A stretch of DNA of 64,000 nucleotides from Solimicrobium silvestre (GTDB lineage Bacteria > Pseudomonadota > Gammaproteobacteria > Burkholderiales > Burkholderiaceae_D), in contig NZ_PUGF01000002.1 in assembly GCF_002976435.1 (NCBI RefSeq), positions 248,001-312,000 of the forward strand. The letters are read 5' to 3'. A program made the position numbers and the translations under genes. Below, in pieces: positions 34,182 through 42,993 of this stretch. The number at the start of each line of letters is the position of its first letter. The first letter of the stretch is position 1. Under the pieces are notes generated by a model. That model saw only the letters and a program-made list of their open reading frames with translations, was not told the DNA's origin and did not search any database.

Positions 34182-34871
34182 CTACTTAACCGGAATCTTT
34201 TCCGTAGCACGCCATTCTTTTAACAAGCTCTGCCGATTCCGTGGATAGCGCTGTTCTGATACTTTGATAGACGTAATGCGATCAACCCGGAAATGACGGA
34301 AACACAGGCGCAGTTCGCACCAGGCAACTACAATCCTCACATCGTCAAAAAAGCCAACTGCGAATGGCCAGATCGTGCGGCTGGATTCATCTTCTTTCAA
34401 GTCGCGATAAGTGATGTGCAGTTTGTGTTCGGCGCAGATTGCTTGCCGGATCAACGGTAATTCCAAACTGCCGGTAGCTATCGGTTCACCGGGGCCGACT
34501 AGCAGCGTGGAGGTGTCGCGTGGGTCACGCAGTTCACCCGGTAGCACGGCAATGATTTTGGATAAGGCGGATTGCGCGGCGCCACCCAGTTTGGCATCAC
34601 CGCGCTGGGCGACCCAGCGAGAGCCGAGCAATAATGCCTCGATTTCTTCTTCGGTCAACATGAGCGGCGGCAAAATAAAACCGGGGCGTAGCAAATAGCC
34701 CAGACCCGGCTCACCTTCAATGTGCGCGCCTTGTTCTTGCAGCGTTTTGATGTCGCGGTACAGGGTGCGCAAGCTGACGCCAAGTTTCGTGCACAAGACA
34801 GTGCCGGTCACCGGGTAACGGTGCTCACGCAGTAATTGGATTAGATCAAGTAGGCGTTCTGCGCGCGACAT
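34182..34871 (-). CDS. YafY-family HTH/WYL regulator
   Basis: A 229-residue regulator. The winged helix-turn-helix is at the N-terminus (RAERLLDLIQLLREHRYPVT, then LCTKLGVSLRTLYRDIKTLQ). The WYL-type domain follows from about residue 135 (AICAEHKLHITYRDLKEDES, then IWPFAVGFFDDVRIVVAWCE, and FRVDRITSIKV near the end). This is the YafY/DeoR-like group that usually represses a nearby gene, here probably the VOC gene. It is a WYL protein of a different type from the BrxR/CapW-like one at 25952. Confidence 0.87.
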   Translation of the reverse strand: MSRAERLLDLIQLLREHRYPVTGTVLCTKLGVSLRTLYRDIKTLQEQGAHIEGEPGLGYLLRPGFILPPLMLTEEEIEALLLGSRWVAQRGDAKLGGAAQSALSKIIAVLPGELRDPRDTSTLLVGPGEPIATGSLELPLIRQAICAEHKLHITYRDLKEDESSRTIWPFAVGFFDDVRIVVAWCELRLCFRHFRVDRITSIKVSEQRYPRNRQSLLKEWRATEKIPVK

Positions 34872-35020
34872 AGGGTTTGAGCTGAGATTAGAAGCATTAA
34901 ATTATATCTGTTCAAATGCGCTTACTGACAGAAATTGACACAAGCGGCTTTTAAGATGATGACTGGTTGAGCAGGAGTGTATTCCTGTATCGATTCCATC
35001 CACTATCGAGGAGCACTAAC

Positions 35021-35449
35021 ATGAGTCGCAACTGGATTGCTGTCGCGTCAGCAGAGCATGTGCGTATTGGTCGGGAAGTGGGTTTTATGCAGGTTTGCCA
35101 TGGAAAGGCTGCGCCGTTACATCGTATCAAGCCCGGTGACCGCGTTGCTTATTATTCACCAACCGTGGAGTTTGGTAGCAAGCACAAGTTACAGGCGTTT
35201 ACAGCAATCGGTGTCGTGAAGAATAACGAACCATATCAGGTTGAAATGACGCCAGGATTTTGTCCGTTCCGTCGCGATGTTATGTGGTTTCCTGCCAAAG
35301 AGGCGGTGATTCAACCATTGCTTGGCTCGCTGGATTTTTCAAGGGGAATAACAAATTGGGGCTATCAATTACGGTTTGGGCTTTTTTCCGTTAGTGAACA
35401 CGATATGCAACTGATTGCCGCTGCAATGGGAGCGGTATTTTTTGAGTAG
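35021..35449 (+). CDS. EVE-domain protein
   Basis: A 142-residue single-domain EVE protein. The opening [20 protein letters not shown], then [20 protein letters not shown], and the YSPTVEFG stretch are diagnostic of EVE, a PUA-like fold that binds modified bases in DNA or RNA. GAGGAG at 35008-35013 sets the start at 35021. Stand-alone EVE proteins are common and their target is generally unknown. It is divergent from the YafY regulator, with 149 bp between the two starts. Confidence 0.88.
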   Translation: MSRNWIAVASAEHVRIGREVGFMQVCHGKAAPLHRIKPGDRVAYYSPTVEFGSKHKLQAFTAIGVVKNNEPYQVEMTPGFCPFRRDVMWFPAKEAVIQPLLGSLDFSRGITNWGYQLRFGLFSVSEHDMQLIAAAMGAVFFE

Positions 35450-35475
35450 ATTGTCTCTTCAAAATTGAAAACGTC

Positions 35476-35495
35476 ATTCCCGCGCAGGCGGGAAT
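35476..35495. repeat. dRS3-like repeat, within a ~95-bp paired element
   Basis: The sequence fits ATTCCC-N8-GGGAAT exactly, the consensus of the Neisseria dRS3 repeat. It is embedded in CGTCATTCCCGCG…GGGAATCCAG. About 60 bp to the right, CTGGATCACTGCATTCGC and GGATGACG (35538-35564) look like a degenerate inverted partner, so the whole element is about 35472-35564. It lies downstream of the EVE gene, next to a REP-like double palindrome. Confidence 0.6.
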
Positions 35496-35584
35496 CCAGG
35501 AGTTAATACGTCTAGCGGTGAAGGTACTACGTGCTACTGGATCACTGCATTCGCAAGGATGACGATTTTGTGCTTTGTAGCGAG

Positions 35585-35645
35585 GTAGGCTGGGATGCAA
35601 TCCCAGCATCTATAACGTATAAGCTGGGATTGCATCCCAGCCTAC
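35585..35645. repeat. REP-like double palindrome
   Basis: Two perfect 23-base arms (35585-35607 and 35623-35645) in inverted orientation, separated by a 15-base spacer. Each arm is itself a hairpin built from GTAGGCTGGGATGCAATCCC, so the DNA can form one long or two short hairpins. It matches the single unit at 34108-34134. No gene is inside. It could act as transcription terminator between the convergent EVE and GNAT genes. Confidence 0.75.
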
Positions 35646-35709
35646 ACATGCCCGTTAAATTGGCGGAAACACAGGCGCAGTTCACACTCATTTCGCACAG
35701 AATGCTTCA

Positions 35710-36228
35710 TTAATCTACACGCAAATGCCGATATTCATCGCAGGCAAATGTGCCGTGCTTGAGTACTGCTACGCGTTCGCCTGGCCCGACATTGTTGAAG
35801 CCATTTTTTTCCAGCACGCGTGCAGAAGCGGGGTTTGCCAAGCTCACAAAACCGCTCAGTTGCTTGAGCTGCCATTCCGAATAGGCCAGCTTCATCAGGT
35901 GTTTGGTTGCGGCGCTGGCTAGACCTTTTCCTGTAAGTGCTTGCGCAATCCGGTAACCAATTTCTGCGGTGCCAGCATCTTGATCAATATCACGTAGATT
36001 GGCGCGGGCGATAATCTTCTGCTCTGTTTCATCCAGCACAACACAAGCGTGAAATGTGCCTTGTTGTTGTGCTTTCAAATAAGAGCGAATATGCGCCAGC
36101 ACGCCTTCTTTTGAAAACCAGCTATCTGGTCGCGGCGCAATGTGCTGCTCAAACCAGGCGCGATTTTCAAATTCAAAACTCAGCAAGTTTTCTGCATCAC
36201 TGAGTTCTAAGGTGCGGATTTTTATCAT
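35710..36228 (-). CDS. GNAT-family N-acetyltransferase
   Basis: A 172-residue GNAT enzyme of the RimJ/RimL type. The acetyl-CoA-binding strand-helix is visible in GTAEIGYRIAQALTGKGLAS, then AATKHLMKLAYSEW near residue 95, and the final LANPASARVLEKNGFNNVGP is the usual end motif. It probably acetylates an N-terminal amine or small molecule. It is the last gene of a minus-strand run with glmU, 16 bp upstream, which is a common neighbour arrangement but does not define its substrate. Confidence 0.85.
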   Translation of the reverse strand: MIKIRTLELSDAENLLSFEFENRAWFEQHIAPRPDSWFSKEGVLAHIRSYLKAQQQGTFHACVVLDETEQKIIARANLRDIDQDAGTAEIGYRIAQALTGKGLASAATKHLMKLAYSEWQLKQLSGFVSLANPASARVLEKNGFNNVGPGERVAVLKHGTFACDEYRHLRVD

Positions 36229-36244
36229 CAGGCTTAGTCAGAAA

Positions 36245-37606
36245 TTAGTTAGTCTTTTTAACCGGACGAACCCAGCCAGCAATGCTGACTTGTCTGGCGC
36301 GAGAAACGGTAAGCTGCCCGGCTGGTGCATCTTTAGATAAGCTAGTACCTGCACCCAACGTCGCGCCTTTGCCGACCGTGACCGGTGCAATCAACTGGCT
36401 GTCGCTGCCGATGAACGCGTCGTCTTCAATAATGGTGCGGAATTTATTCACGCCATCGTAGTTGCAAGTGATCGTGCCAGCACCAATGTTGACGCGCTCA
36501 CCAATGGTTGCGTCGCCGATGTAGGCCAAATGATTGGCTTTGCTATGCGCACCGATCTGGCTTTTTTTAACTTCAACAAAATTCCCGATATGCACATCGG
36601 CAGCCAACTCGGCACCTGGGCGCAAGCGTGCGTAAGGGCCAATTTGCGAACCTGCGCCAACCGTGCTTCCGTCAATATGGCAGAACGGTTTGATGTTGCT
36701 ATTCTTGGCAAGATGCGCGTCTTTGATCACGCAATAAGCACCAATCTGCACGCCATCTTCCACGGTGACATTGCCTTCAAAAATACAGCCGACATCAATG
36801 CTGACATCGCGCCCGCATTGCAACGTGCCGCGAATATCAATACGTTGCGGGTCAAGTAACGTGACGCCGTTTTCTAATAATAAATCTGCTTGGTTACGTT
36901 GGTACAGGCGTTCTAATTCGGCTAATTGGGTTTTGCTATTCACGCCCATGGTTTCCCATTCCGCGTCGGGTTGAGCGGAAACTAGTTCCACGCCATCGGC
37001 TACTGCTTTGGCAATCACGTCGGTCAAGTAATATTCGCCTTGCGCGTTATTGTTGGACAGCGTGGCTAACCATTGTTTGAGCTTGGTGGTTGGCATGATC
37101 ATGATGCCCGTATTGACTTCGCGTATGGCGTGTTGCGCACTGGTGGCGTCTTTGTGCTCGACGATTTTGCTGATCTTGCCGTCTTCACGCACGATGCGGC
37201 CATAGCCGGTTGGGTCGGTTAAGTCGACCGTTAAAATCCCCAGCTTATCGGAACCCGCTGCAGCAACCAAGGCCTGTAATGAACTGAGTTTAGTCAGTGG
37301 TACATCGCCCGCTAAAATCAGCGTTGGTAATGTTTCATTTAAAAATGGCAGCGCTTGTTGTACTGCGTGGCCGGTGCCTAGCTGTGGTTCTTGTTTGGCA
37401 AATTGCACATCTGATGCGGCGAGTTTAGTGGGTACTTGTTCACCGCCGTGGCCGTAAATGACGCATAGCGTCGCCGGTGATAAACCACGTGCGGTATCCA
37501 GCACATGATTGACTAACGGCTTTCCGGCAATGTTGTGCAGCACTTTAGGTAAGTCGGAACGCATCCGTTTGCCCATTCCTGCGGCTAATATCACAATATT
37601 TATCAT
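36245..37606 (-). CDS. glmU: Bifunctional UDP-GlcNAc pyrophosphorylase / GlcN-1-P acetyltransferase
   Basis: A 453-residue GlmU. The N-terminal uridyltransferase has [18 protein letters not shown] at residue 8 and GDVPL near residue 104, with GTGHAVQ between them. The C-terminal left-handed beta-helix with hexapeptide repeats (residues 250-440) is the acetyltransferase, with [20 protein letters not shown] near residue 370. Together they convert GlcN-1-P through GlcNAc-1-P to UDP-GlcNAc, the precursor of peptidoglycan and lipopolysaccharide. Length and motifs are complete. The stop lies 16 bp before the GNAT gene. Confidence 0.97.
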   Translation of the reverse strand: MINIVILAAGMGKRMRSDLPKVLHNIAGKPLVNHVLDTARGLSPATLCVIYGHGGEQVPTKLAASDVQFAKQEPQLGTGHAVQQALPFLNETLPTLILAGDVPLTKLSSLQALVAAAGSDKLGILTVDLTDPTGYGRIVREDGKISKIVEHKDATSAQHAIREVNTGIMIMPTTKLKQWLATLSNNNAQGEYYLTDVIAKAVADGVELVSAQPDAEWETMGVNSKTQLAELERLYQRNQADLLLENGVTLLDPQRIDIRGTLQCGRDVSIDVGCIFEGNVTVEDGVQIGAYCVIKDAHLAKNSNIKPFCHIDGSTVGAGSQIGPYARLRPGAELAADVHIGNFVEVKKSQIGAHSKANHLAYIGDATIGERVNIGAGTITCNYDGVNKFRTIIEDDAFIGSDSQLIAPVTVGKGATLGAGTSLSKDAPAGQLTVSRARQVSIAGWVRPVKKTN

Positions 37607-37618
37607 GGCGGTGTGTGT

Positions 37619-38542
37619 TTAGTTTGGAGTAATGCTAATTGTATTAAAAGCTTGCGGCGGTGCGCAAGGTTCATCATCAAATGCTATATCGCCTTCTGGT
37701 TTTGCTTTTCCGTCGATGTTTAAATCTTTGAAATTAAATAAATCTCTATCCATTAAATGCGACGGCACAACGGTGGATATGGCGGAGAAAATACTTTCAA
37801 CTCGACCCGGATGTTTCTTTTCCCATTCGCGCATCAAACCTTTGATTTGTTTGCGTTGCAAGTTCTCTTGCGAGCCGCATAAATCGCATGGAATAATCGG
37901 GAATTTTTTTACTTCGGCATAGCGGAACGTGTCTTCTTCTTTGACATAGGCCATCGGCCGGATCACCATATGTTTGCCATCGTCAGACTGCAATTTGGCG
38001 GGCATGCCTTTGATCTTTGCGCCAAAAAACATATTCAGGAAAAAAGTTTCTAAAATGTCGTCGCGATGATGCCCAAGTGCGATTTTGTTCGCGCCCAGCT
38101 CATCCGCCACCCGATATAAAATCCCGCGTCGTAGACGTGAACACAGTGAGCAGGTAGTTTTGCCTTCTTCAATCACGCGCTTCACGATGCTGTAGGTGTC
38201 TTGGTTTTCAATATGAAATGGCACACCGAGTTTTGTCAGGTAAGCGGGCAAAATATCGGCTGGGAAATTCGGCTGTTTTTGATCTAGATTGACCGCGACA
38301 ATATCAAAATTAATCGGCGCGCGCTCACGCAATGTCAGCAAAATATCCAACAGCGCGTAGCTGTCTTTACCGCCAGACAAGCATACCATCACCTTGTCGC
38401 CGTCTTCAATCATATTAAAGTCGCCAATCGCTTGCCCAACCTGGCGGCATAAGCGTTTGTGTAATTTATTATTTTCGTAAGTGATTTTTTCGATGCTTTT
38501 AATCGACAGTGGTTCAGCTGCTGAGAGTGTTGCGTTCATCAT
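37619..38542 (-). CDS. ttcA: tRNA 2-thiocytidine(32) biosynthesis protein
   Basis: A 307-residue TtcA, which thiolates cytidine 32 of certain tRNAs using ATP and a 4Fe-4S cluster. The PP-loop [13 protein letters not shown] (near residue 55) binds ATP. Two CxxC motifs, [12 protein letters not shown] near residue 130 and [13 protein letters not shown] near residue 220, hold the cluster. Two consecutive ATG codons begin the gene; both are used in homologues. It lies 12 bp upstream of glmU in transcript order and one base after folB, so it is part of the same operon. Confidence 0.95.
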   Translation of the reverse strand: MMNATLSAAEPLSIKSIEKITYENNKLHKRLCRQVGQAIGDFNMIEDGDKVMVCLSGGKDSYALLDILLTLRERAPINFDIVAVNLDQKQPNFPADILPAYLTKLGVPFHIENQDTYSIVKRVIEEGKTTCSLCSRLRRGILYRVADELGANKIALGHHRDDILETFFLNMFFGAKIKGMPAKLQSDDGKHMVIRPMAYVKEEDTFRYAEVKKFPIIPCDLCGSQENLQRKQIKGLMREWEKKHPGRVESIFSAISTVVPSHLMDRDLFNFKDLNIDGKAKPEGDIAFDDEPCAPPQAFNTISITPN

Positions 38543-38543
38543 T

Positions 38544-38939
38544 TTATTGCTCTTTAATCTTAAAAATTTCTACGCCGACGCCAGCGCAATCGGGATAGAC
38601 ATCGGGCTTCATGGTGGAGATGCGTACTGCGCGCACTTTAGGGTGCGTCAACATGCTTTTGGCTAACTCATCGCATAGCGTTTCTTGCAAATGAATGTGG
38701 CCTTGGGCGATGCGGTTGGCGACTGTTGAGCGCATAAAATCGTAATCCACGACCTCTTCTAATAAATCATGCTGCGGCGTGGATGCTGCTAAGGGAATAT
38801 ATAAATCAATATTAATAAAAACCCGTTGCTCGCCTTTCTTTTCAAAGTCATGCACGCCGATGTTGATGAAGATTTCATAGTCACGTAAAAATAAGCGGCG
38901 GCAATCTTGTAATTGCGGGAGAGCTAGGTCGGAATTCAT
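38544..38939 (-). CDS. folB: Dihydroneopterin aldolase
   Basis: A 131-residue FolB, the enzyme of folate synthesis that converts dihydroneopterin to hydroxymethyl-dihydropterin. Conserved parts are [20 protein letters not shown] near residue 25, [20 protein letters not shown] near residue 66, and [12 protein letters not shown] near residue 87. I chose the ATG at 38939, which gives the usual length. An in-frame ATG at 38993 would add 18 residues and overlap the end of the preceding reductase gene; neither start has a strong ribosome site. The upstream partner is a FolM-like pteridine reductase, which fits a pterin operon. Confidence 0.88.
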   Translation of the reverse strand: MNSDLALPQLQDCRRLFLRDYEIFINIGVHDFEKKGEQRVFINIDLYIPLAASTPQHDLLEEVVDYDFMRSTVANRIAQGHIHLQETLCDELAKSMLTHPKVRAVRISTMKPDVYPDCAGVGVEIFKIKEQ

Positions 38940-38973
38940 AAAGAGATTAAAAGTGTAAAAGGGTGAATTAGAA

Positions 38974-39762
38974 CTAGTTCGTGTTGACGACATACATCAC
39001 ATCACGTGCTAAGGGAATTAAATGCTGGCCGCCATCTACCGCCAAAATTGTGCCGGTGACGGCGCGCGCAGAAGCCAGGTAATGCACCGCATCAGCAATG
39101 TCTTGCGGCGTACTGGACTGACCTAAGGCAGCGTGCTGATGGGTTTTTTCAAAGTTGCGCTGATCTTGATGAATAGACGCCAACGTCGTGCCCGGCGCTA
39201 CGCCAACTACCCGTACTTTAGGTGCTAAGGCTTGCGCCAACGTGGTGGTCGCGCACTGTAAAGCGGCTTTGGATAAGGTGTAGGATAAAAAATCCGGATT
39301 TAAATTAAACAGTTTTTGATCGAGTAAATTCACTACGCAAGTTTGCTGGCCATCTGGCGTCGCATCAAATAACGCTTGGGCCAACAAGACGGGCGCGGCC
39401 AGGTTGATGTGCATGTGATGATCAAGCATTGCATGGCTAAAGTTAGCCGCCGTATCTACTTCAAAAGCCGATGCGTTATTGACGACGCATTGGATTGAGC
39501 CTAAACCGTTCACTACGCGCTGGACTAGTTTTTTGACTCCGGCTTCGTCAGTTAAATCGCATTGCAGGTAAATGGCGCGACGACCGAGGGCGGTAATTTC
39601 AGCCACTAATTCACGCGCTGGCTGTTCTGAATTATTAAAATGTACCGCAATGTCCCAACCACGCTGCGCCAGCGTCAACGCAATGCTGCGGCCAATGCGT
39701 ACGGCTGCACCGGTGATTAATGCAACGGGCGCTTTTGTCGGCGATAAATTTTGAGTCGTCAT
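38974..39762 (-). CDS. SDR-family pteridine reductase (FolM-like)
   Basis: A 262-residue short-chain dehydrogenase. The NADP-binding glycine motif reads ITGAAVRIGRSIAL near residue 17, with the structural NNAS at residue 88 and the catalytic Tyr and Lys in LSYTLSKAALQCA near residue 160. Position next to folB points to dihydromonapterin/pteridine reductase activity, as in FolM, which reduces pterins for folate or tetrahydromonapterin formation. SDR substrates cannot be assigned from the sequence alone, so the name is from context. It heads the minus-strand run SDR-folB-ttcA-glmU-GNAT. Confidence 0.8.
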   Translation of the reverse strand: MTTQNLSPTKAPVALITGAAVRIGRSIALTLAQRGWDIAVHFNNSEQPARELVAEITALGRRAIYLQCDLTDEAGVKKLVQRVVNGLGSIQCVVNNASAFEVDTAANFSHAMLDHHMHINLAAPVLLAQALFDATPDGQQTCVVNLLDQKLFNLNPDFLSYTLSKAALQCATTTLAQALAPKVRVVGVAPGTTLASIHQDQRNFEKTHQHAALGQSSTPQDIADAVHYLASARAVTGTILAVDGGQHLIPLARDVMYVVNTN

Positions 39763-39841
39763 GAAGATAAATTTTATGTTTTGCAGTTAATCTTAGATTT
39801 AATCTTAGATAATAGGTGAACTTAAATATAACGTGTTAGCA

Positions 39842-40993
39842 ATGCAAAAACTTCAATTACCGCAACCAAGTCCAGAAGCGCAAGCGGCTTCACAGGCTTT
39901 ACTGGAACTCATCGCACAAGAAATTAGCGCAAATGGCGGCTGGATTTCTTTTGCCCGCTATATGGAATTAGCGCTTTACGCGCCGCAGCTCGGGTATTAC
40001 ACCGGCGGTGCTGCCAAACTAGGTAGCGCGGGCGATTTTACAACCGCACCAGAAATTTCATCGCTGTTTGGTGCTGCTTTAGCCAACTTTGCCTTGCAGG
40101 TCTTACCGCAAACGGCCAATCAAATAATGGAATTCGGCGCTGGCACCGGCAAGCTGGCCTTTGATTTATTAACCGAATTGCATCATCAGGCGTCGCCTCC
40201 AGAGCGCTATTATATCGTTGAATTATCAGGCGAACTGCGCAGTCGGCAAGAGCAATTACTAAAAGATTTTCCTGAAGTGGTCTGGTTGCAGCAAATGCCT
40301 GCGTCATTTTCTGGCTTAATCCTGGGTAATGAAGTGCTGGACGCGATGCCGGTGCAGTTAGTTAAAAAAACGGCATCGGGTTGGAACGAGCTGGGCGTTA
40401 GCTGGCAAGCTGGGGCTTTGAAATGGACAGAGCAAGCGTTGGTGGAGTCGGCATTATTGGCGCAAATTCCTGACGAAGAGGCTTTGCCGGTCGGTTATTT
40501 AACCGAGTTGCACCCGATTGCCCAAGGATTTATGACCTCGGTTGCGCAGATGCTGAAAGCTGGGGGAGCTGGTATTTCGTTATTTATTGATTACGGTTTT
40601 CCCGCCGCAGAATACTATTTACATCAACGTGACCAAGGTACATTGATGTGCCATTACCGGCATCACTCACACACCGAGCCATTTTATTGGCCGGGTTTGC
40701 AAGACATCACATCGCATGTCGATTTTAGTGCGATGCAGCATGCGGGTCAGTTAGCTGGTCTGGAGTTGCTGTGTTATACCAGTCAGGCGGGATTTTTGCT
40801 GCATGCGGGCATAGGTGATGTGCTGTTACGTACTTCGCCAAGCGATGCAATGCGCTATCTGCCGCAGGCCAATGCCTTACAAAAATTGATTTCACCGGCA
40901 GAGATGGGTGAGCTTTTTAAAGTGTTGGCAATGGGCGTGAATGTGACTTTGCCTGAAAAGATACTACAGCAGGACCGTAGCCACCGACTATAA
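39842..40993 (+). CDS. SAM-dependent methyltransferase, MidA/NDUFAF7 family
   Basis: A 383-residue DUF185/MidA-family methyltransferase. Diagnostic segments are GWISFARYMELALYAPQLGY, YYTGGAAKLGSAGDFTTAPE, and the SAM-binding IMEFGAGTGKLAFDLL near residue 100, then LILGNEVLDAMPV near residue 160. The mitochondrial homologue methylates a complex I arginine; bacterial roles are not settled. The start at 39842 has no clear ribosome site; an in-frame GTG three codons earlier is the alternative. It is divergent from the FolM-like gene; two tandem copies of an 11-12-base TTAATCTTAGAT-like unit lie between them, near 39788-39810. Confidence 0.85.
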   Translation: MQKLQLPQPSPEAQAASQALLELIAQEISANGGWISFARYMELALYAPQLGYYTGGAAKLGSAGDFTTAPEISSLFGAALANFALQVLPQTANQIMEFGAGTGKLAFDLLTELHHQASPPERYYIVELSGELRSRQEQLLKDFPEVVWLQQMPASFSGLILGNEVLDAMPVQLVKKTASGWNELGVSWQAGALKWTEQALVESALLAQIPDEEALPVGYLTELHPIAQGFMTSVAQMLKAGGAGISLFIDYGFPAAEYYLHQRDQGTLMCHYRHHSHTEPFYWPGLQDITSHVDFSAMQHAGQLAGLELLCYTSQAGFLLHAGIGDVLLRTSPSDAMRYLPQANALQKLISPAEMGELFKVLAMGVNVTLPEKILQQDRSHRL

Positions 40994-41020
40994 ACTAAGA
41001 AGCAAACTAAGGAATAAAAA

Positions 41021-41218
41021 ATGATTCGATGGGTATTTGCTATTTTTATCGGCTTGATCGTGTTTTCAGCGCTGCTTCCCTGGCTTGAAAAACTGGGAGT
41101 AGGGCGCTTGCCCGGCGACTTACGATTTAAACTTTTCGGACATGTCTTTTGTTTGCCCTTTGCATCGACTATCCTTATATCAATGGTAGTTTTATTGATT
41201 GCGAGATTATTAAAATAA
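41021..41218 (+). CDS. DUF2905 membrane protein
   Basis: A 65-residue protein with two membrane helices, matching DUF2905 in length and pattern: an N-terminal helix FAIFIGLIVFSALLPWL, the short motif LGVGRLPGDLRFKLFGHVFCLPFAST, and a second helix. The family is widespread and small, with no assigned function. The gene lies 27 bp after the methyltransferase on the same strand and is probably transcribed with it. About 110 bp separate it from the next gene. Confidence 0.85.
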   Translation: MIRWVFAIFIGLIVFSALLPWLEKLGVGRLPGDLRFKLFGHVFCLPFASTILISMVVLLIARLLK

Positions 41219-41332
41219 AGTTAATAAGACGTCGTCAAATTAGCTAAATTAATTTGGGCAAACTAAGCTAAGTTAATTCAAGCGTAACAACACACCCAAC
41301 CCAACGCTGCTTTTCGACCAGTCTGGAATGTG

Positions 41333-42949
41333 ATGAGCGAGCTTACTGAAATCAGGGTTTTGTTAATAGAACCGCACTCAGGAATGCGCGCGAGCATCCA
41401 CAATATGCTCAATTTATGTGGCGTCACCCGAATTGAGCACGGCATTTCTTCCGGGACTGGGCTTAGCAGTATCAAAGCTAAATACTTCGACCTGATTTTG
41501 TGTGAATATGAATTGGGCGCCGGTCAGGATGGACAGCAATTGCTGGAAGATATCCGGCATCACAAGTTGGCGCCACTTTCTACTATTTTCATCATGGTCA
41601 CTGCTGAACGCAGCTACGAAAAAGTAGTGAGTGCGGCTGAATTAGCGCCGAATGATTATTTATTAAAACCGTTTACTCCCGATGGTCTGTTAGATCGCAT
41701 TACGCGTGCATTAAAAAAACGCGCCAATTTTATGCGCATCTATCAATTAATGGATAACGGAAATTATCCCGGGGCCATCGCCGAGTGTATCGAAAGTGAG
41801 GAGCGTCATGAACGCGATCGCGTTGATTTTATGCGGTTGCGTGCCGAGTTGCATATCTTGATGGGCGAGCCAGAATTGGCTGAGCCCGTTTATAAGCAAT
41901 TAACTGAAATGCGCACTGTTGCTTGGGCGCGTTTAGGTCTTGCCAAAAGTATGCATTTGCAAGGGCGTTATGAGGAAGCTGGCGACATTTTAAAAACGCT
42001 GGTGGTAGAAAATGACCGGTATATGGATGCGTTTGATTTACTAGCGAAAAATCATGAGGAAACCGGGCAATTAGAGTCTGCTAAAAACGTGTTGAGTGCC
42101 GCGGTAGAAATTTCACCGCATGGTGTGCGGCGGTTACGTAAATTAGGTGAAATCGCGTTAAGCACGGGTGATTTTTCCTGTGCAGAATTGAACCTTAAAA
42201 AAGTAGTCAGTAAAGTGAAATACTCTGACTTTAAAGACCCTGAAGATCATGTTAATTTGGTGCAGGCGCTGGTACAAACCGGGAATATTGATCAGGCAAA
42301 ATCGGTTATACGTGATCTTGAAAAAACCATGCCTGACAAACTCAAAACGGCGGCTTGCAGGGCGATATCAACCGCGTTTATACATGCTAAAAATAATGAC
42401 CCGCGTTTAGCAGAAGAGCTTATTAATGCCGTTGCGGCCAGCCGGGAAAATATCGGGCTTTCTACTTCGATGAAATTGGGTTTGGCTAAAAACTGTCTGG
42501 ATAGCAATATGCATGAAGAAGCCAGTGAAGTTATTTTAGAAGTCATGCGCAATTCCACCAATAGCAATGAAATGCAACGCGCCATTGGTGTTTTTGAAAG
42601 TGCCGGGCAAGGTGAGTTGGGGAATAAACTGGCTAATCAAAGCCGTGCTGAGGTCATGGAACTGGTGGCTGCCGGAGTGCAAAAAGCGAAAATAGGGGAC
42701 TACCGTGGTTCTGTCGAGTTGATGTCGGCAGCCGTGAAACAACTGCCGAATAATCCGCAAGTGGTGATGAATGCGGCGTTGGCGTATTTGAAGTATTTGG
42801 AGAATCACGGCTGGGAGCAAAAATTGGCTGAGCAAGCCCGTCGCTTGATTGATGCCTCATGTCGATTAGATCCGGCGAATGCTCGTAATGCAGCGTTGCG
42901 CAAGTTATATGAAGAATTACAGAAAAAATATGGGATTAGTCGCGGCTAA
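41333..42949 (+). CDS. Response-regulator (REC) plus TPR protein, Glu at phospho-acceptor site
   Basis: A 538-residue protein with an N-terminal receiver domain (residues 5-130) and a long TPR-type helical array (about residues 140-530; e.g. VYKQLTEMRTVAWARLGLAK, then GRYEEAGDILKTLVVE). In the receiver domain the acid pocket begins VLLIEPH, Thr is present in IFIMVTAE, and Lys in DYLLKPF. The expected phospho-acceptor Asp is replaced by glutamate in DLILCEYELGAGQDG, which suggests a domain locked in an active-like state or one that no longer takes phosphate. It is 44 bp upstream of an HDOD-GAF gene, probably in one operon. I chose the ATG at 41333; GTG at 41330 is the alternative. Confidence 0.85.
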   Translation: MSELTEIRVLLIEPHSGMRASIHNMLNLCGVTRIEHGISSGTGLSSIKAKYFDLILCEYELGAGQDGQQLLEDIRHHKLAPLSTIFIMVTAERSYEKVVSAAELAPNDYLLKPFTPDGLLDRITRALKKRANFMRIYQLMDNGNYPGAIAECIESEERHERDRVDFMRLRAELHILMGEPELAEPVYKQLTEMRTVAWARLGLAKSMHLQGRYEEAGDILKTLVVENDRYMDAFDLLAKNHEETGQLESAKNVLSAAVEISPHGVRRLRKLGEIALSTGDFSCAELNLKKVVSKVKYSDFKDPEDHVNLVQALVQTGNIDQAKSVIRDLEKTMPDKLKTAACRAISTAFIHAKNNDPRLAEELINAVAASRENIGLSTSMKLGLAKNCLDSNMHEEASEVILEVMRNSTNSNEMQRAIGVFESAGQGELGNKLANQSRAEVMELVAAGVQKAKIGDYRGSVELMSAAVKQLPNNPQVVMNAALAYLKYLENHGWEQKLAEQARRLIDASCRLDPANARNAALRKLYEELQKKYGISRG

Positions 42950-42993
42950 AACTGGCTTACCTTAACTGGCTTAATTGTGTGAGATGAAATGCA

